From contig NZ_CP059068.1 of assembly GCF_017798165.1 (NCBI RefSeq), forward strand, positions 1,612,001 through 1,676,000: a stretch of 64,000 nt of DNA, read 5' to 3'. This DNA is from Rhodoferax sp. AJA081-3 (GTDB lineage Bacteria; Pseudomonadota; Gammaproteobacteria; Burkholderiales; Burkholderiaceae_C). The notes below the pieces were generated by a model. That model had not been told where the DNA came from. It worked only from the letters and a program-made list of their open reading frames with translations, and did not search any database. Below, piece after piece: positions 41,114-51,750 of this stretch (its first letter is position 1; each line of letters starts with the position of its first letter). The position numbers and the translations under genes were made by a program.

Positions 41114-44100
41114 TTACGCGCCGTACCCACCACCCCCTGGTGTGGATATTTCGAAGATGTCGCCAGCGTGCATCTCGGCCTGGCCGATATGCCCCAATTG
41201 CTCCACCTCCCCATTGGCCCGCAGCACCCGATTGACACCCACCTGCCCTGGCTGGCCACCCGCCATTCCAAACGCGCCGTGGCTGCGGCCGTTGGACAGA
41301 ATGCTGGCCGTCATGTTCTCCAGGAAACGCACACGGCGCACACCACCGTCGCCACCGTGCCACTTGCCAGCGCCACCCGAACCGGCGCGGATTTCGTAAC
41401 TCTCCAGGCGCACCGGGAAGCGGAACTCAAAAATCTCGGGGTCGGTCAAGCGCGAGTTGGTCATGTGGGTCTGGACCACGCTGGTCCCGTTGAAGCCACC
41501 CACTACCTCGCCTGCGAGATTGGTCATCACGCCAGCGCCCGAGCCACCCGAAATGGTTTCGTAGTACTGGTACTGCGCATTGCCAAAGGTGAAGTTGTTC
41601 ATGGTGCACTGGCTGGCCGCCATCACACCCAGGGCGCCGTACAGGGCATTGGTGATGCAGCTCGATGTTTCAACATTGCCCGCCACCACCGAGGCCGGCG
41701 GATTGGGGTTGAGCATGGAGCCCTGCGGAATGATCACCTCCAGCGGCTTCAGGCATCCGGCATTCAGCGGAATGTCGTCGTCCACCAACGTGCGGAACAC
41801 ATACAGAACCGCCGCCATACACACCGCTGTGGGTGCATTGAAGTTGTTGATCTGCTGGGGCGAGGTACCGGTGAAATCGATCACCGCACTGCGCTCCTTG
41901 GCATTGACGCGAATCGCAACCTGGATCTGCGCGCCGTTGTCCAGCGGCAGCGTAAAGGCTCCGTCTTTCAAACGGGTGATGACGCGGCGCACGGACTCTT
42001 CCGCGTTGTCCTGCACATGGCGCATGTAAGCCTGCACCACGTCCAGGCCAAACTGCTCCACCATCTTGCGCAGCTCTTGCACACCCTTTTCGTTGGCAGC
42101 GATCTGCGCGTTCAGGTCGGCCATGTTTTGCTGGGTGTTACGTGAGGGGTATTCACCACTGCTCAGCAGCGCCACCATCTCGGCCTCGCGCAGCACTCCG
42201 CGGTCCACCAGCTTGAAGTTGTTGATCTGTACGCCCTCTTCCTCGATGCGCGTGGAGAACGGAGGCATGGAGCCCGGTGTAGTGCCGCCCACATCCGCAT
42301 GGTGACCGCGGCTACCAACGTAAAACGTGGGCTTGCCGTCCATGTAGACCGGCGTAATGACGGTGATGTCAGGCAGGTGGGTGCCACCATGGTAGGGATC
42401 GTTGAGCACATAAACGTCACCCGGCTGCATGGTGTTGGCGTTCTCGCGCACTACAGTCTTGATGCTCTCGCCCATGCTGCCCAAATGCACTGGCATGTGG
42501 GGTGCATTGGCGATCAGGTTGCCGGCGGCATCGAACAACGCGCAACTGAAGTCCAGGCGCTCCTTGATGTTGACCGAGTAAGCGGTGTTCTGCAGTTGCA
42601 GGCCCATCTGCTCGGCAATGTTCATGAACAGGTTGTTGAACACCTCCAGCAGCACCGGGTCCACGGTAGTGCCTACTGCATATTTGATAGCACGCTTTGC
42701 AGTGCGGACGAGGGCCAGGTGGTCAAACTCTGTAAGAGTTGCCTGCCAGCCGGGCTCCACCACGGTGGTCGCGTTTTTCTCTGCAATGATGGCCGGTCCG
42801 GGGATCACGTCACCGGGACGCAAATCTTCGCGCACCACCAGCGCTGCCTGTACCCACTCGCCGCCGGAGTACATACGCACCATCTCGCGCACCGCGCCGC
42901 TGGCCTGCAAATCGCGCGGCGCGTGCATGGCGTGGCGGGGTTCCGCCGGTGCATCACCGGCAATCACGGCCTCGACCGACACCGCTTCCACAATCAGCCC
43001 CTTGCCCTCCATCAGGAAGGCAAAGCGCTGGCGGTAGGCAGCCTCAAAACCGGCCACGATGCGGGCTGCCACGTCTGCGGCGTTTGCACCGGCCGTTGGG
43101 TAGGGCACCACCAACGCGGCATCGCTGCCCTCGTAGCGCACATGTACGCGGCGGTGGGTGGTGATGTGACCATGGTTGACCTGCTGGCGGGTCAGCTCAC
43201 CCTGGGCATGGGCGGCCAACTCATCCAGCTGGACCACGATGGCTGCCAGGGCTTCGGGATTGAGTTTGACCTCCACCGCTTGTTCGCGTATCACCGACTG
43301 GTCGGCCAGACCCATGCCATAGGCGCTGAGCACACCGGCCAGCGGGTGCACAAACACTCGGGTCATGCCCAGGGCGTCGGCCACCAGGCAGGCGTGTTGG
43401 CCACCGGCGCCACCAAAACATTGCAACGTGTAACTGGTGACGTCATAACCACGGGCCACCGAAATTTTCTTGATGGCGTTGGCCATCTGTTGCACAGCGA
43501 TGTTGATGAAACCTTCGGCAACCTCTTCGGCCGGGCGCTGGGTCCGCTCGGCCAGCTCACCAAACTTGGTCTGCACAGCCTCCAGGCTCAGGGCTTCGTC
43601 AGCATGGGGCCCAAACACCTTGGGAAAATAGCGCGGCTGAATCTTGCCCATCATCACATTCGCGTCGGTCACGGCCAGTGCACCACCCCGACGGTAGCTG
43701 GCCGGGCCAGGGTTGGCACCTGCACTCTGTGGCCCCACGCGAAAGCGCGAACCGTCAAATGCCAGCAACGATCCGCCACCCGCCGCCACGGTGTGGATGC
43801 TCATCATGGGTGCACGCATGCGAACACCGGCCACCTGGGTCTCGAACTCGCGTTCAAACTCACCAGCGTAGTGCGACACGTCGGTAGACGTTCCTCCCAT
43901 GTCAAAGCCAATGGTTTTCTCTATGCCCGCAATGGCCGCGGTGCGCGCCATGCCCACAATGCCACCGGCCGGGCCGCTCAGGATCGCGTCCTTACCCTGG
44001 AAGCTGTGCGCGTCTGTCAATCCGCCGCTGGACTGCATAAAGAACAGCTTCACACCGGGCATCTCACCGGCCACCTGCTCCACATAACGGCGCAGGATGG

Positions 44101-44773
44101 GTGACAGGTAGGCGTCCACCACGGTGGTATCGCCCCGGCTGACAAACTTCATCATCGGGCTGGTTTCATGCGAGGTGCTCACTTGGGTGAAACCGATCTC
44201 GCGTGCCAGGTGGGCTGCAGCCTGTTCATGGGCGGTATAGCGGTAGCCGTGCATGAAAACGATGGAAACACTGCGTAGCCCCCGTGCATATTGCTTGGTC
44301 AGCTCTTCTTTTAATAGCGCTTCATCCAGGGCCTGGACGACTTCACCATGGGCACCCATGCGCTCCTGCGCCTCCACCACAGCGCTGTACAGCAGCTCAG
44401 GCAACATGATGTTGCGGTCAAAGATGCGGGGGCGGTTCTGGTAGGCAATGCGCAGGGCATCGCGGAAGCCGCGCGTGGTAACCAGCAGGGTGGGCTCGCC
44501 CTTGCGCTCCAGCAGCGCGTTGGTGGCCACGGTGGTGCCCATCTTCACACACTCCACCAGATCGGGGGTCACAGGTTCACCTTTTTGTAGGCCCAGCAGG
44601 TGGCGTATGCCGGCCACCGCCGCGTCCTTGTACTGCTCGGGGTTTTCGCTGAGCAGTTTGTGGGTGACCAGGGTGCCGTCGGGGCGTTTGCCCACGATGT
44701 CCGTGAACGTGCCGCCACGGTCAATCCAGAATTGCCAGAGTTTGCGGTCGAGGGTGTTGTTATGGTTTTGCAT
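41114..44773 (-). CDS. Fused hydantoinase A/B (5-oxoprolinase-type) enzyme
   Basis: A 1219-aa protein, the full length of eukaryote-like OplAH. Residues 1 to about 690 are HyuA-like ([58 protein letters not shown]), an ATPase fold of the ASKHA group. From about 695 it is HyuB-like ([34 protein letters not shown]). The enzyme opens 5-oxo-L-proline or a related cyclic amide with ATP. The neighbours (TRAP transporters, a D-glutamate cyclase-like protein) agree with such a substrate. Long open frames on the opposite strand here are shadows. Confidence 0.9.
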   Translation of the reverse strand: MQNHNNTLDRKLWQFWIDRGGTFTDIVGKRPDGTLVTHKLLSENPEQYKDAAVAGIRHLLGLQKGEPVTPDLVECVKMGTTVATNALLERKGEPTLLVTTRGFRDALRIAYQNRPRIFDRNIMLPELLYSAVVEAQERMGAHGEVVQALDEALLKEELTKQYARGLRSVSIVFMHGYRYTAHEQAAAHLAREIGFTQVSTSHETSPMMKFVSRGDTTVVDAYLSPILRRYVEQVAGEMPGVKLFFMQSSGGLTDAHSFQGKDAILSGPAGGIVGMARTAAIAGIEKTIGFDMGGTSTDVSHYAGEFEREFETQVAGVRMRAPMMSIHTVAAGGGSLLAFDGSRFRVGPQSAGANPGPASYRRGGALAVTDANVMMGKIQPRYFPKVFGPHADEALSLEAVQTKFGELAERTQRPAEEVAEGFINIAVQQMANAIKKISVARGYDVTSYTLQCFGGAGGQHACLVADALGMTRVFVHPLAGVLSAYGMGLADQSVIREQAVEVKLNPEALAAIVVQLDELAAHAQGELTRQQVNHGHITTHRRVHVRYEGSDAALVVPYPTAGANAADVAARIVAGFEAAYRQRFAFLMEGKGLIVEAVSVEAVIAGDAPAEPRHAMHAPRDLQASGAVREMVRMYSGGEWVQAALVVREDLRPGDVIPGPAIIAEKNATTVVEPGWQATLTEFDHLALVRTAKRAIKYAVGTTVDPVLLEVFNNLFMNIAEQMGLQLQNTAYSVNIKERLDFSCALFDAAGNLIANAPHMPVHLGSMGESIKTVVRENANTMQPGDVYVLNDPYHGGTHLPDITVITPVYMDGKPTFYVGSRGHHADVGGTTPGSMPPFSTRIEEEGVQINNFKLVDRGVLREAEMVALLSSGEYPSRNTQQNMADLNAQIAANEKGVQELRKMVEQFGLDVVQAYMRHVQDNAEESVRRVITRLKDGAFTLPLDNGAQIQVAIRVNAKERSAVIDFTGTSPQQINNFNAPTAVCMAAVLYVFRTLVDDDIPLNAGCLKPLEVIIPQGSMLNPNPPASVVAGNVETSSCITNALYGALGVMAASQCTMNNFTFGNAQYQYYETISGGSGAGVMTNLAGEVVGGFNGTSVVQTHMTNSRLTDPEIFEFRFPVRLESYEIRAGSGGAGKWHGGDGGVRRVRFLENMTASILSNGRSHGAFGMAGGQPGQVGVNRVLRANGEVEQLGHIGQAEMHAGDIFEISTPGGGGYGA

Positions 44774-44809
44774 AGTAAGAAGTCTCTTGTAAGGAAGTGA
44801 CAGACAGGT

Positions 44810-45769
44810 CTAGTTGAAGTAATAGGGAACAAAGATATCGCTTGCGCCGTGGCCTACCGAGCGCACCCATTCGCGGGAGAATCGTTCGCCAATGCGTTTG
44901 AGATCGGACTCCAGCTCGGCGGATATACGGTCCACCTTGATGCCGTTGGCCTGCAGTTCTTTGGTGGCCGATTGGGCAATCGCCTCGCTGGCCACCCAGC
45001 CCCGGCTTTCCGCTTCGGCCGCGGCCTTCACCACGGTGGCACGGGCATCGGGCGCCAGCGCGTCAAAGGCCTTGGCGTTGACAAATACGATGTTCTTGGG
45101 AAACCAGGCGCTGATTTCGTAATAGTGTTTGAGGGGGCCCCAGACCTTGTTTTCCACACCGGTCACAGCCGAGGTGATCATGGCGTCCATGCGGCCTTCA
45201 TTGGCGGCTTTGCCCACATCCACCATGGCCACATCCACCGAACGGGCGCCCAGCATTTCGGCCAGGCGCACCGTGGTCTGGTTGTAGGTGCGCATCTTGA
45301 TGTTCTTGAAGTCGTTCATGGACTTCACCGGCTGTGTGGTGTACAGCCCTTGGGGGGGCCAGGGCACGGCGTACAGAATCTTCAGGCCGCGCTGGGCAAA
45401 CTCACGCTCCATGCCCGGGCGCTGCAGCTCCCACAGGCGCTGCGCACGTTTGTAAGAGCCCACCACAAAAGGGATGGAGTCCGCCCCGGCAATGGGAATG
45501 TCCTTGACCATGCTGGTCATGATAGTTTCGCCGGCCTGCACCTTGCCTTCTTCTACGGCCTGGCGTATGTCACCCAGCTTGAACAGGCTGCCATTGGGCG
45601 CCAGATCGATGGCCAGCTGGCCCTTGGTTGCGGCCTTTACGTCCCGTGCGAACTGCGCAATGTTCTCCGTGTGAAACGACTCGGCCCGGTAGCCGGTGGC
45701 CAGTTTCCAGGATGTTTGGGCGTGCGCTACCGAGGCCGCGCACAGGGCCGCAATCAGAATCGTTTTCAT
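44810..45769 (-). CDS. TRAP transporter binding protein DctP, first
   Basis: A 319-aa periplasmic protein with start MKTILIAALCAASVAHAQTS at 45769 (GGAGACT-type site upstream) and a signal peptide ending A-H-A-Q. DctP features are SWKLATGYRAESFHTENIAQ, GKVQAGETIMTSMVKDIPIA, the Y-A-V-P-W-P-P-Q-G-L-Y hinge and KIMRTYNQTT-like KMRTYNQTTVRLAEMLGARS with the carboxylate-binding Arg. It lies between the oxoprolinase and its permease and is one of three paralogous binding proteins in this cluster. Confidence 0.9.
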   Translation of the reverse strand: MKTILIAALCAASVAHAQTSWKLATGYRAESFHTENIAQFARDVKAATKGQLAIDLAPNGSLFKLGDIRQAVEEGKVQAGETIMTSMVKDIPIAGADSIPFVVGSYKRAQRLWELQRPGMEREFAQRGLKILYAVPWPPQGLYTTQPVKSMNDFKNIKMRTYNQTTVRLAEMLGARSVDVAMVDVGKAANEGRMDAMITSAVTGVENKVWGPLKHYYEISAWFPKNIVFVNAKAFDALAPDARATVVKAAAEAESRGWVASEAIAQSATKELQANGIKVDRISAELESDLKRIGERFSREWVRSVGHGASDIFVPYYFN

Positions 45770-45825
45770 GGGAGTCTCCGAAGAGGTTAAGGGGGTGCCT
45801 GGTAGCCCCAGGCGGGGCAAGAACG

Positions 45826-47121
45826 TCAGCTCATGTTGCGGGGCATCCACAACACAATGTCGGGCACAAAGTAGGTCAGGAACACCATGACCACCATGAC
45901 CATGAAGAAGGGGAACGCCACCTTGGCCAGGTACATCAGTTGTTTCTTGGTCAGGCCCTGCAACACAAAGAGGTTGAAGCCCACCGGCGGCGTGATCTGC
46001 GCCATTTCCACCACCAACACGATGAAGATGCCGAACCAGATCAGGTCAAAACCGGCCTTCTCTACCGTGGGCAACAGCACCGCCATGGTCAGCACCACCA
46101 TGGAGATGCCATCCAGGAAGCAGCCCAGTACGATAAAGAAGCCAATCAACATCACGATCAGCATCAGTGGCGACAGATTGAGGCCACCGATGAATTCAGC
46201 CAGGTGCCGTGGCAAGCCTATAAAACCCATGGCCAGTGTCAGAAAGGCAGCACCGGCCAAAATCAAACCGATCATGCAGTACACGCGGCAGGCAGCCATC
46301 AGTCCCGACTTGAAGGTGGACCACGACAGTGACCGCTCGATGGCAGACAAGAACAAGGATCCACCAACACCCAGTGCCGCCGCTTCGGTGGCAGTGGCCA
46401 CACCCGAATAAATGGAACCCAGCACCAGTGCAATCAGCGACACCACGGGGATCAGGTTGCGTCCCTCGTAAATCTTCTGCACAAAACTCATGGAAGCGTC
46501 GGCGGCGGGTATCTTGTCCTTGTTGAACAGCGACCACACAATGATGTAACCACTGAAGAGCGCAGCCAACACCAGGCCCGGTATCACACCAGCCATGAAC
46601 AGCTTGGCAATCGACACATTGGCCGCCACGCCATACACAATCATGATGATGGACGGCGGAATCAAGAGGCCCAGGGTGCTGGCGCCGGCCAGGGTACCGA
46701 TGGAGATGTCATTCGGGTAACCGCGCTTCTTGAGCTCGGGCAAAGAGATCTTGCCGATGGTGGCGCAAGTAGCGGCGCTAGACCCCGACACGGCCGCAAA
46801 AATCGTGCTGCCGATCACATTCACATGCAGCAGGCGACCGGGCAGCCAACCAACCCAGGGTGCCAGGCCCTTGAACAGGCCTTCCGACAGTTTGCTGCGG
46901 AACAGGATCTCACCCATCCACAAAAACAGCGGCAAGGCGGTCAGCGTCCAGCTGGATGTGGACCCCCAGATAGTGAGCAGCATGGCGTCACCCACCGGGC
47001 GCTGGGTGAACAGCTCCATGGCAATCACCGCGACCCCCAGCAGAGACAGACCGATCCACAGGCCGGAGCCCAGCACAATAAAGAGCATCAGAATCAATGC
47101 CGCGGCAATCAAGATATCCAT
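45826..47121 (-). CDS. TRAP transporter large permease DctM
   Basis: A 431-aa membrane protein with about 12 hydrophobic helices and DctM signatures: SSWTLTALPLFLWMGEILFR, AAVSGSSAATCATIGKISLP, TLAGASTLGLLIPPSIIMIV and VVEMAQITPPVGFNLFVLQG. It forms the Na+-driven channel with the DctQ protein encoded 29 bases upstream of it (47151-47663). It is clearly paralogous to the plus-strand DctM at 52253, sharing long identical blocks. It is the permease for the two binding proteins of the minus-strand operon. Confidence 0.93.
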   Translation of the reverse strand: MDILIAAALILMLFIVLGSGLWIGLSLLGVAVIAMELFTQRPVGDAMLLTIWGSTSSWTLTALPLFLWMGEILFRSKLSEGLFKGLAPWVGWLPGRLLHVNVIGSTIFAAVSGSSAATCATIGKISLPELKKRGYPNDISIGTLAGASTLGLLIPPSIIMIVYGVAANVSIAKLFMAGVIPGLVLAALFSGYIIVWSLFNKDKIPAADASMSFVQKIYEGRNLIPVVSLIALVLGSIYSGVATATEAAALGVGGSLFLSAIERSLSWSTFKSGLMAACRVYCMIGLILAGAAFLTLAMGFIGLPRHLAEFIGGLNLSPLMLIVMLIGFFIVLGCFLDGISMVVLTMAVLLPTVEKAGFDLIWFGIFIVLVVEMAQITPPVGFNLFVLQGLTKKQLMYLAKVAFPFFMVMVVMVFLTYFVPDIVLWMPRNMS

Positions 47122-47150
47122 GGTGTTCTCGCTTTAGTTATGGATGGGGT

Positions 47151-47663
47151 TTATTCGGCACGGGCGGATTCGCCATCGACTTCTTCAAAAAAGGCGCGAC
47201 CCTGGATACGGCTGACCAAGGCATCGATAAACGCCACGGCAAAACCAATACAACCCAACAGCATGAAGACTTGGGGAATCCACAGCGGGGTGACATCGGC
47301 ACCGGCTGACACGTCGTGGTAAACGTACGACTGCCACACCATGCGACCGGCATACCAGGCAAAGAAAATGGTCAGTGCAGACGCTGCGGCCAGGCACCAG
47401 TACTCCAAGATGTTGAGCACGCGGGGGTGGCAGTTTTGCAGCACCATGTTGACGCGGATATGGTCACCGTGGCGCAGGGATGCTGGCAAGGCCAGGAACA
47501 AGGTAGCGGCTATGGCGTAGCCTGCATAGGCATCCAGGCCGGGTATGTCCCACAGAAATTGGCGGGCTGCAACACCGAGCAGGATGATGCCAAACGTAGC
47601 AACCATGGCCACGCCCGAGAGGGCCAGCAGCAGCTTATAGAAATTTTTGACGAGCGTATTCAT
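47151..47663 (-). CDS. TRAP transporter small permease DctQ
   Basis: A 170-aa protein with four hydrophobic segments. Start MNTLVKNFYKLLLALSGVAM at 47663 (CAGGAG upstream); the earlier frame is rejected as it overlaps the leader. The DctQ motif R-Q-F-L-W-D-I-P-G-L-D-A-Y-A-G-Y, then LRHGDHIRVNMVLQN and TPLWIPQVFMLLG, closely matches the plus-strand DctQ at 51751. It links the binding protein to DctM. Gene order is DctP2-DctQ-DctM-DctP1. Confidence 0.9.
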   Translation of the reverse strand: MNTLVKNFYKLLLALSGVAMVATFGIILLGVAARQFLWDIPGLDAYAGYAIAATLFLALPASLRHGDHIRVNMVLQNCHPRVLNILEYWCLAAASALTIFFAWYAGRMVWQSYVYHDVSAGADVTPLWIPQVFMLLGCIGFAVAFIDALVSRIQGRAFFEEVDGESARAE

Positions 47664-47788
47664 GGCGTACTCCTGGAGGACCACACAAGTTGGGTTTATG
47701 GGGGGGGTTGCAGGCCTGCGCAACAGGCTTCCTGCTCCGTACCGGGCAAGGGCGTCCGCCCTGCCCCGATACGTGTGATGCGCTGGAT

Positions 47789-48760
47789 TTACCGCTTTTT
47801 GTACGCTTCGATGATGGCGATGCCATCGGGACCGGCGGCGGCCATCCATTCTTTCACCATGGTGTCACCAATGGCACCCAAGCCGTCCCGCACTTCGTCA
47901 GTCGCCAGGCCCGTGGTCATGCCGTTTTTGCCCAGTTCTTTCACATAGGCAAAGTCCTTGGCCTTGCTGGCTTCCCAGCCACGCACTTCGGCGGCTTTAC
48001 CGGCAGCGATCACGGCGTCCTGGGTGGCCTTGTCCAAGGCATCAAAGGCCTTCTTGTTCACCACCGTAGCATTGCGTGGCAACCATGCATTAACGATGTA
48101 GAAAAACTTGGTTTGTTCGTACAGCTTGCTGTCAATACCACTCGCGCTGGATGTCAGAAAATTGTCTACCGCACCCGTAGCCAGCGCCTGGCCCAATTCA
48201 GCCAGCTGAATGGTCACGGGCTGCGCCTTGACCAGTTGTGCGATTTTGGTCGTGGCAGGGTTGTAGGCTCGCATTTTGGTGCCAGCAAAGTCAGACATCT
48301 TGGTGATGGGCTTGATGGAGTACAAAGACTGGCCGGGCCATGGCACCGAGAACAAGAGCTTCATACCCTGGCTCTCCAGTAGTTTTTCGGTGGCGGGCTT
48401 GGCAGCTACATACAGCCGTTGCGCCGCACCGTAACTGGTGGCCAGGAAAGGAACGGAGTCCACGCCAAAGATGGGGTTCTCATTGGCATAGGCCGACAGG
48501 ATGAACTCACCGGCCTGGGTCTGGCCGCTTTGCACAGCACGTTTGATTTCGGGCATCTTGTACAGCGACGCACCGGCGTGCACCGTGATCTTGAGCTTGC
48601 CACCCGTGGCCTTGGCCACGTCATCGGCAAACTGCTGCACGTTCTCCGTCTGGAAGGTGTTGGTGGCATAACCGGTGGGCAAATCCCACTTGGTCTGGCC
48701 AAAGGCCAGGGGTGCTGCCAGTGTGGAGGCGCAGGCAATGATGAAGGCTAGTTTTTTCAT
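47789..48760 (-). CDS. TRAP transporter binding protein DctP, second
   Basis: A 323-aa protein starting MKKLAFIIACASTLAAPLAF at 48760, with a signal peptide ending F-G-Q-T. Features are KWDLPTGYATNTFQTENVQQ, K-M-P-E-I-K-R-A-V-Q-S-G-Q-T-Q-A-G-E-F, FSVPWPGQSLYSIKPITKM and TKMRAYNPATTKIAQLVKAQ. It is closest in layout to the plus-strand DctP at 50764 (K-W-D-L, E-I-K-R-A-V-Q-G-G-Q). Two binding proteins sharing one permease could widen the substrate range. Confidence 0.9.
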   Translation of the reverse strand: MKKLAFIIACASTLAAPLAFGQTKWDLPTGYATNTFQTENVQQFADDVAKATGGKLKITVHAGASLYKMPEIKRAVQSGQTQAGEFILSAYANENPIFGVDSVPFLATSYGAAQRLYVAAKPATEKLLESQGMKLLFSVPWPGQSLYSIKPITKMSDFAGTKMRAYNPATTKIAQLVKAQPVTIQLAELGQALATGAVDNFLTSSASGIDSKLYEQTKFFYIVNAWLPRNATVVNKKAFDALDKATQDAVIAAGKAAEVRGWEASKAKDFAYVKELGKNGMTTGLATDEVRDGLGAIGDTMVKEWMAAAGPDGIAIIEAYKKR

Positions 48761-48783
48761 GGTGGTACCTCGGGTGGTTGCGG

Positions 48784-49608
48784 TTAAAAGGAAGCGAGTT
48801 GTTGGTTGAGCAAATCGGTGATCAGCATCGCCCCGGGCGCGTGGGTGATGCAAAACGCCGGGCGGGCCTGGACCAGGGCTGCCTGTGGTGTCACACCACA
48901 GGCCCAGAACACGGGGATTTCGTCGTCCATGACCTCTACGGCGTCGCCATAGTCCGGCGTATCCAGGCGGGTGATGCCAATTTGCGCCGGGTCTCCCATG
49001 TGCACGGGTGCACCATGCACATTGGGGAAACGCGAGGTCACCTGCACCGCACGGATGGCGGCTGCGGCTTTCATGGGGCGCATGGACACCACCATGGGGC
49101 CGCTGAAGATGCCGGCCGGCTGGGTCTGGATGTTGCTGCGGTACATGGCCACGTTTTTGCCCTGTTCGATGTGGCGCAGTGGCAGACCGGCCTCCAGCAG
49201 CGCCTGCTCAAACGAGAACGAGCAGCCCAGCACAAAGGTCACCAGGTCGGCACGCCACAGCGCAGAAATATCGGTGGGCTCGTCCACCACTTCACCATGG
49301 CGCCACACGCGGTACCGCGGCAGGTCGGAGCAAATGTCGATATCACCACCCAGCGTCGGCAGCTTGGCCTGGCCCGGCTCGGACACGGCCAGCAAGGGAC
49401 AGGGTTTGGGATTGCGCTGGCAGTAACGCAGAAAGTCGGTAGCCAGGCTTTCGGGGAGGATGACCACATTGCCTTGCACATGGTCGCTGGCCAGGCCACT
49501 GGTGTGGGAATGCCAGTCGCCCTGGCGGATCAGCTTGCGCACATGTTGCGCTTTGCCGACCTTGTCAGCGTCGAATACCGAGGCGATGGATTGCGATGCA
49601 CGAGTCAC
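48784..49608 (-). CDS. D-glutamate cyclase / DUF1445 putative hydro-lyase
   Basis: A 274-aa protein of the DUF1445 family. I place the start at a GTG (49608) because GGGGA lies 6 bases before it; the frame is open to 49626. The family pattern is [20 protein letters not shown], then [35 protein letters not shown] and the F-W-A-C-G-V-T-P-Q near the end. A mammalian relative interconverts D-glutamate and 5-oxo-D-proline. With an oxoprolinase and TRAP genes around it, a role in oxoproline/D-glutamate catabolism is likely. Confidence 0.85.
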   Translation of the reverse strand: MTRASQSIASVFDADKVGKAQHVRKLIRQGDWHSHTSGLASDHVQGNVVILPESLATDFLRYCQRNPKPCPLLAVSEPGQAKLPTLGGDIDICSDLPRYRVWRHGEVVDEPTDISALWRADLVTFVLGCSFSFEQALLEAGLPLRHIEQGKNVAMYRSNIQTQPAGIFSGPMVVSMRPMKAAAAIRAVQVTSRFPNVHGAPVHMGDPAQIGITRLDTPDYGDAVEVMDDEIPVFWACGVTPQAALVQARPAFCITHAPGAMLITDLLNQQLASF

Positions 49609-49726
49609 TTGGTTTCCCCAATTCACATGTCAATTCGATGACGATGGGCGAATTGTGGGAGCCAGGTTGGTGTTCTGCAAATTCAAAATATTTCGCTACT
49701 GGCATCGATTTTTTTGATATACAGGG

Positions 49727-50647
49727 TTAACCCTTTATGGGGTTTTTGACAGTCTTTTTTGGTGCATGGGATGCACCTTCCACGAAGGCAATGGCCGACT
49801 TGACCACGGTCTCCACGGTTTGCGAGGTTGGGTCTTTGCGGTAACTGGCGTGTATGGGCAGGGCCTGCAATCGGGCATCACAACTGAGCAGTTTCAGACT
49901 GGCAAAACCCGTCAGGCGCTGCACGGCGGCCTTGGGAAGCAGGGCCACGCCAAAGCCGCCTTGCACCAGTTGCACCATGGCCGAAATCGAGGAGATGGCG
50001 TGCACCCTTTTGGGCTCCATCTGGTTCTGCCGGAACAGATCGAGCAACGTGACATGGGGTTGTGAGCCTTTTTGAAAGGTCAACAACTCCATTTCGGCCA
50101 GTTCATCGAGCCGGTATTTTCTTTTTTTGTGCAGGTTGGGGTTGCCCACAAACGCCATGTCCATGGTCGGCAATGCGCGGTTGCGCACCCCGTCGGCCGA
50201 TGCGGGCAACACGGCAAACACCAAATCCAGGGTGCCGCGCTGGATCTGGTCCATCAGAATGGGTGTGGTTTCCACCGTCAGCTCCAGCTCCAGGCCGGGC
50301 TGTTCTTCTCGCAGCTTCTCCAGCCAGGGGATCAGCCAGGAGTGCAGTACCGATTCAATCGCACCGATGCGCATGGAAACCGCCATGGGTGCACCGGAGC
50401 CCATCTCGGCCTTCACCTCGCGCTGCAGCTCCAGCAGCTTTTGGGCATAAACCAGAAAACGCGCGCCCGCGGCGGTGAGCTTGAACTGTTTGTCACGCCG
50501 GTCCAGCAGCAGCACGCCCAGCTCGTCTTCCAGCGTGGCAATGCGGCTGGACATGGCGGACTGGGTCAAAAACAGCTTGTCGGCCGCGCGGGAAATGCTC
50601 TTGAGTGAGGCCACCCAGTAAAAGGCTTCTACAAAACGCAGGTTCAT
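49727..50647 (-). CDS. LysR-type transcriptional regulator
   Basis: A 306-aa LTTR with start MNLRFVEAFYWVASLKSISR at 50647. The winged HTH (KSISRAADKLFLTQSAMSSR, IATLEDELGVLLLDRR) covers residues 1-65, and a substrate-binding-like effector domain follows (about 90-290). It stands between the minus-strand operon (48784 and beyond) and the divergent plus-strand TRAP operon starting at 50764, the classical place for an LTTR controlling the divergent promoter. It probably senses the transported compound. Confidence 0.92.
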   Translation of the reverse strand: MNLRFVEAFYWVASLKSISRAADKLFLTQSAMSSRIATLEDELGVLLLDRRDKQFKLTAAGARFLVYAQKLLELQREVKAEMGSGAPMAVSMRIGAIESVLHSWLIPWLEKLREEQPGLELELTVETTPILMDQIQRGTLDLVFAVLPASADGVRNRALPTMDMAFVGNPNLHKKRKYRLDELAEMELLTFQKGSQPHVTLLDLFRQNQMEPKRVHAISSISAMVQLVQGGFGVALLPKAAVQRLTGFASLKLLSCDARLQALPIHASYRKDPTSQTVETVVKSAIAFVEGASHAPKKTVKNPIKG

Positions 50648-50763
50648 GGTGACTAGTTTCCGGCTGGCCTTGGCCAACGGGGGTGGCCCGTAGCACTTGG
50701 CGTAGTATTTGCACGTATCCTATTGTTACCGTCAACCTCTACCCCTGTCACCCTGGAGCTTCG

Positions 50764-51732
50764 ATGAAGATTACACATGCACTGACACTGGCACTGCTGG
50801 TGACCCACGCGGCAAGCTTCGCTCAGACCAAATGGGACCTGGCAAGCGCCTACCCGGCCACCAACTTCCACACCGAAAATCTGCAACAGTTTGCCAGCGA
50901 CGTGGACAAGGCCAGTGCCGGCAAGCTCAAGATCACCATACACGCCAATGCTGCGCTGTTCAAAGCCCCCGAGATCAAACGTGCGGTGCAGGGTGGCCAG
51001 GCCCAGGCGGGCGAAATCTTGCTGGTGAACTACCAGAACGAGTGGCAATTGTTTGGTGCCGACGGCCTGCCCTTCCTGGCCGACAGCTACGATGAATCGA
51101 CCAAACTGTACAAGGCACAAAAGCCCGCTCTGGAGAAGAAACTGGGTGATCAGGGCATGAACCTGCTGTATGCCGTGCCCTGGCCACCGCAGGGTATCTA
51201 CAGCAAGAAGCCCCTGGCCACAGCGGCTGACCTGAAGGGCATCAAGTGGCGCGCCTACAGCCCGGCCACCAGCCGTATTGCCGAACTGGTGGGCGCGCAG
51301 CCGGTAACCGTGCAGGCGGCAGAGCTGTCGCAGGCCTTTGCCACCGGCGTGGTCGAGGCAACCATGACATCCGGCGCCTCCGGGGTGGACAGCAAGCTGT
51401 ATGAAAACCTGAAGTACTACTACGACATGCAGGCCTGGTTGCCCAAGAACGCGGTCATCGTCAACAAGGCCGCATTTGACGCGCTGGACAAGCCCACGCA
51501 GGCCGTGGTGCTGAAGGCTGCGGCAGATGCCGAAGCGCGGGGTCTGGCCGCCAGCAAACGGGTCAACGTGGAGTCCATCGAAAAACTCAAGGCCAATGGC
51601 ATGGCCATCGTGGTGCCCTCTGCCCAACTCAAGGCTGACATGAAAAAAGTGGGCGACACCATGGTCAAGGAATGGCTGGACAAGTCCGGCCCTGAAGGCA
51701 AGGCCGTGGTCGATGCCTTCAGCAAACCCTAA
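50764..51732 (+). CDS. TRAP transporter binding protein DctP, third
   Basis: A 322-aa protein starting MKITHALTLALLVTHAASFA, signal peptide ending F-A-Q-T. KWDLASAYPATNFHTENLQQ, EIKRAVQGGQAQAGEILLVN, Y-A-V-P-W-P-P-Q-G-I-Y and IKWRAYSPATSRIAELVGAQ mark DctP. It is a paralogue of the minus-strand DctP at 47789-48760. First gene of the plus-strand operon; a 116-base intergenic region separates it from the LysR gene. GGAG lies close to the ATG. Confidence 0.9.
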   Translation: MKITHALTLALLVTHAASFAQTKWDLASAYPATNFHTENLQQFASDVDKASAGKLKITIHANAALFKAPEIKRAVQGGQAQAGEILLVNYQNEWQLFGADGLPFLADSYDESTKLYKAQKPALEKKLGDQGMNLLYAVPWPPQGIYSKKPLATAADLKGIKWRAYSPATSRIAELVGAQPVTVQAAELSQAFATGVVEATMTSGASGVDSKLYENLKYYYDMQAWLPKNAVIVNKAAFDALDKPTQAVVLKAAADAEARGLAASKRVNVESIEKLKANGMAIVVPSAQLKADMKKVGDTMVKEWLDKSGPEGKAVVDAFSKP

Positions 51733-51750
51733 ACCAGCCCCAACGGCGTG

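Noticed and set aside
40424..42145. 573-aa open frame on the plus strand across the histidine kinase and oxoprolinase genes
   Set aside because: It spans two real genes on the other strand and lacks domains.
42299..44104. 601-aa and other long open frames opposite the oxoprolinase gene
   Set aside because: Composition is H/G/R-rich with no motif; the HyuAB protein on the other strand is complete and conserved.
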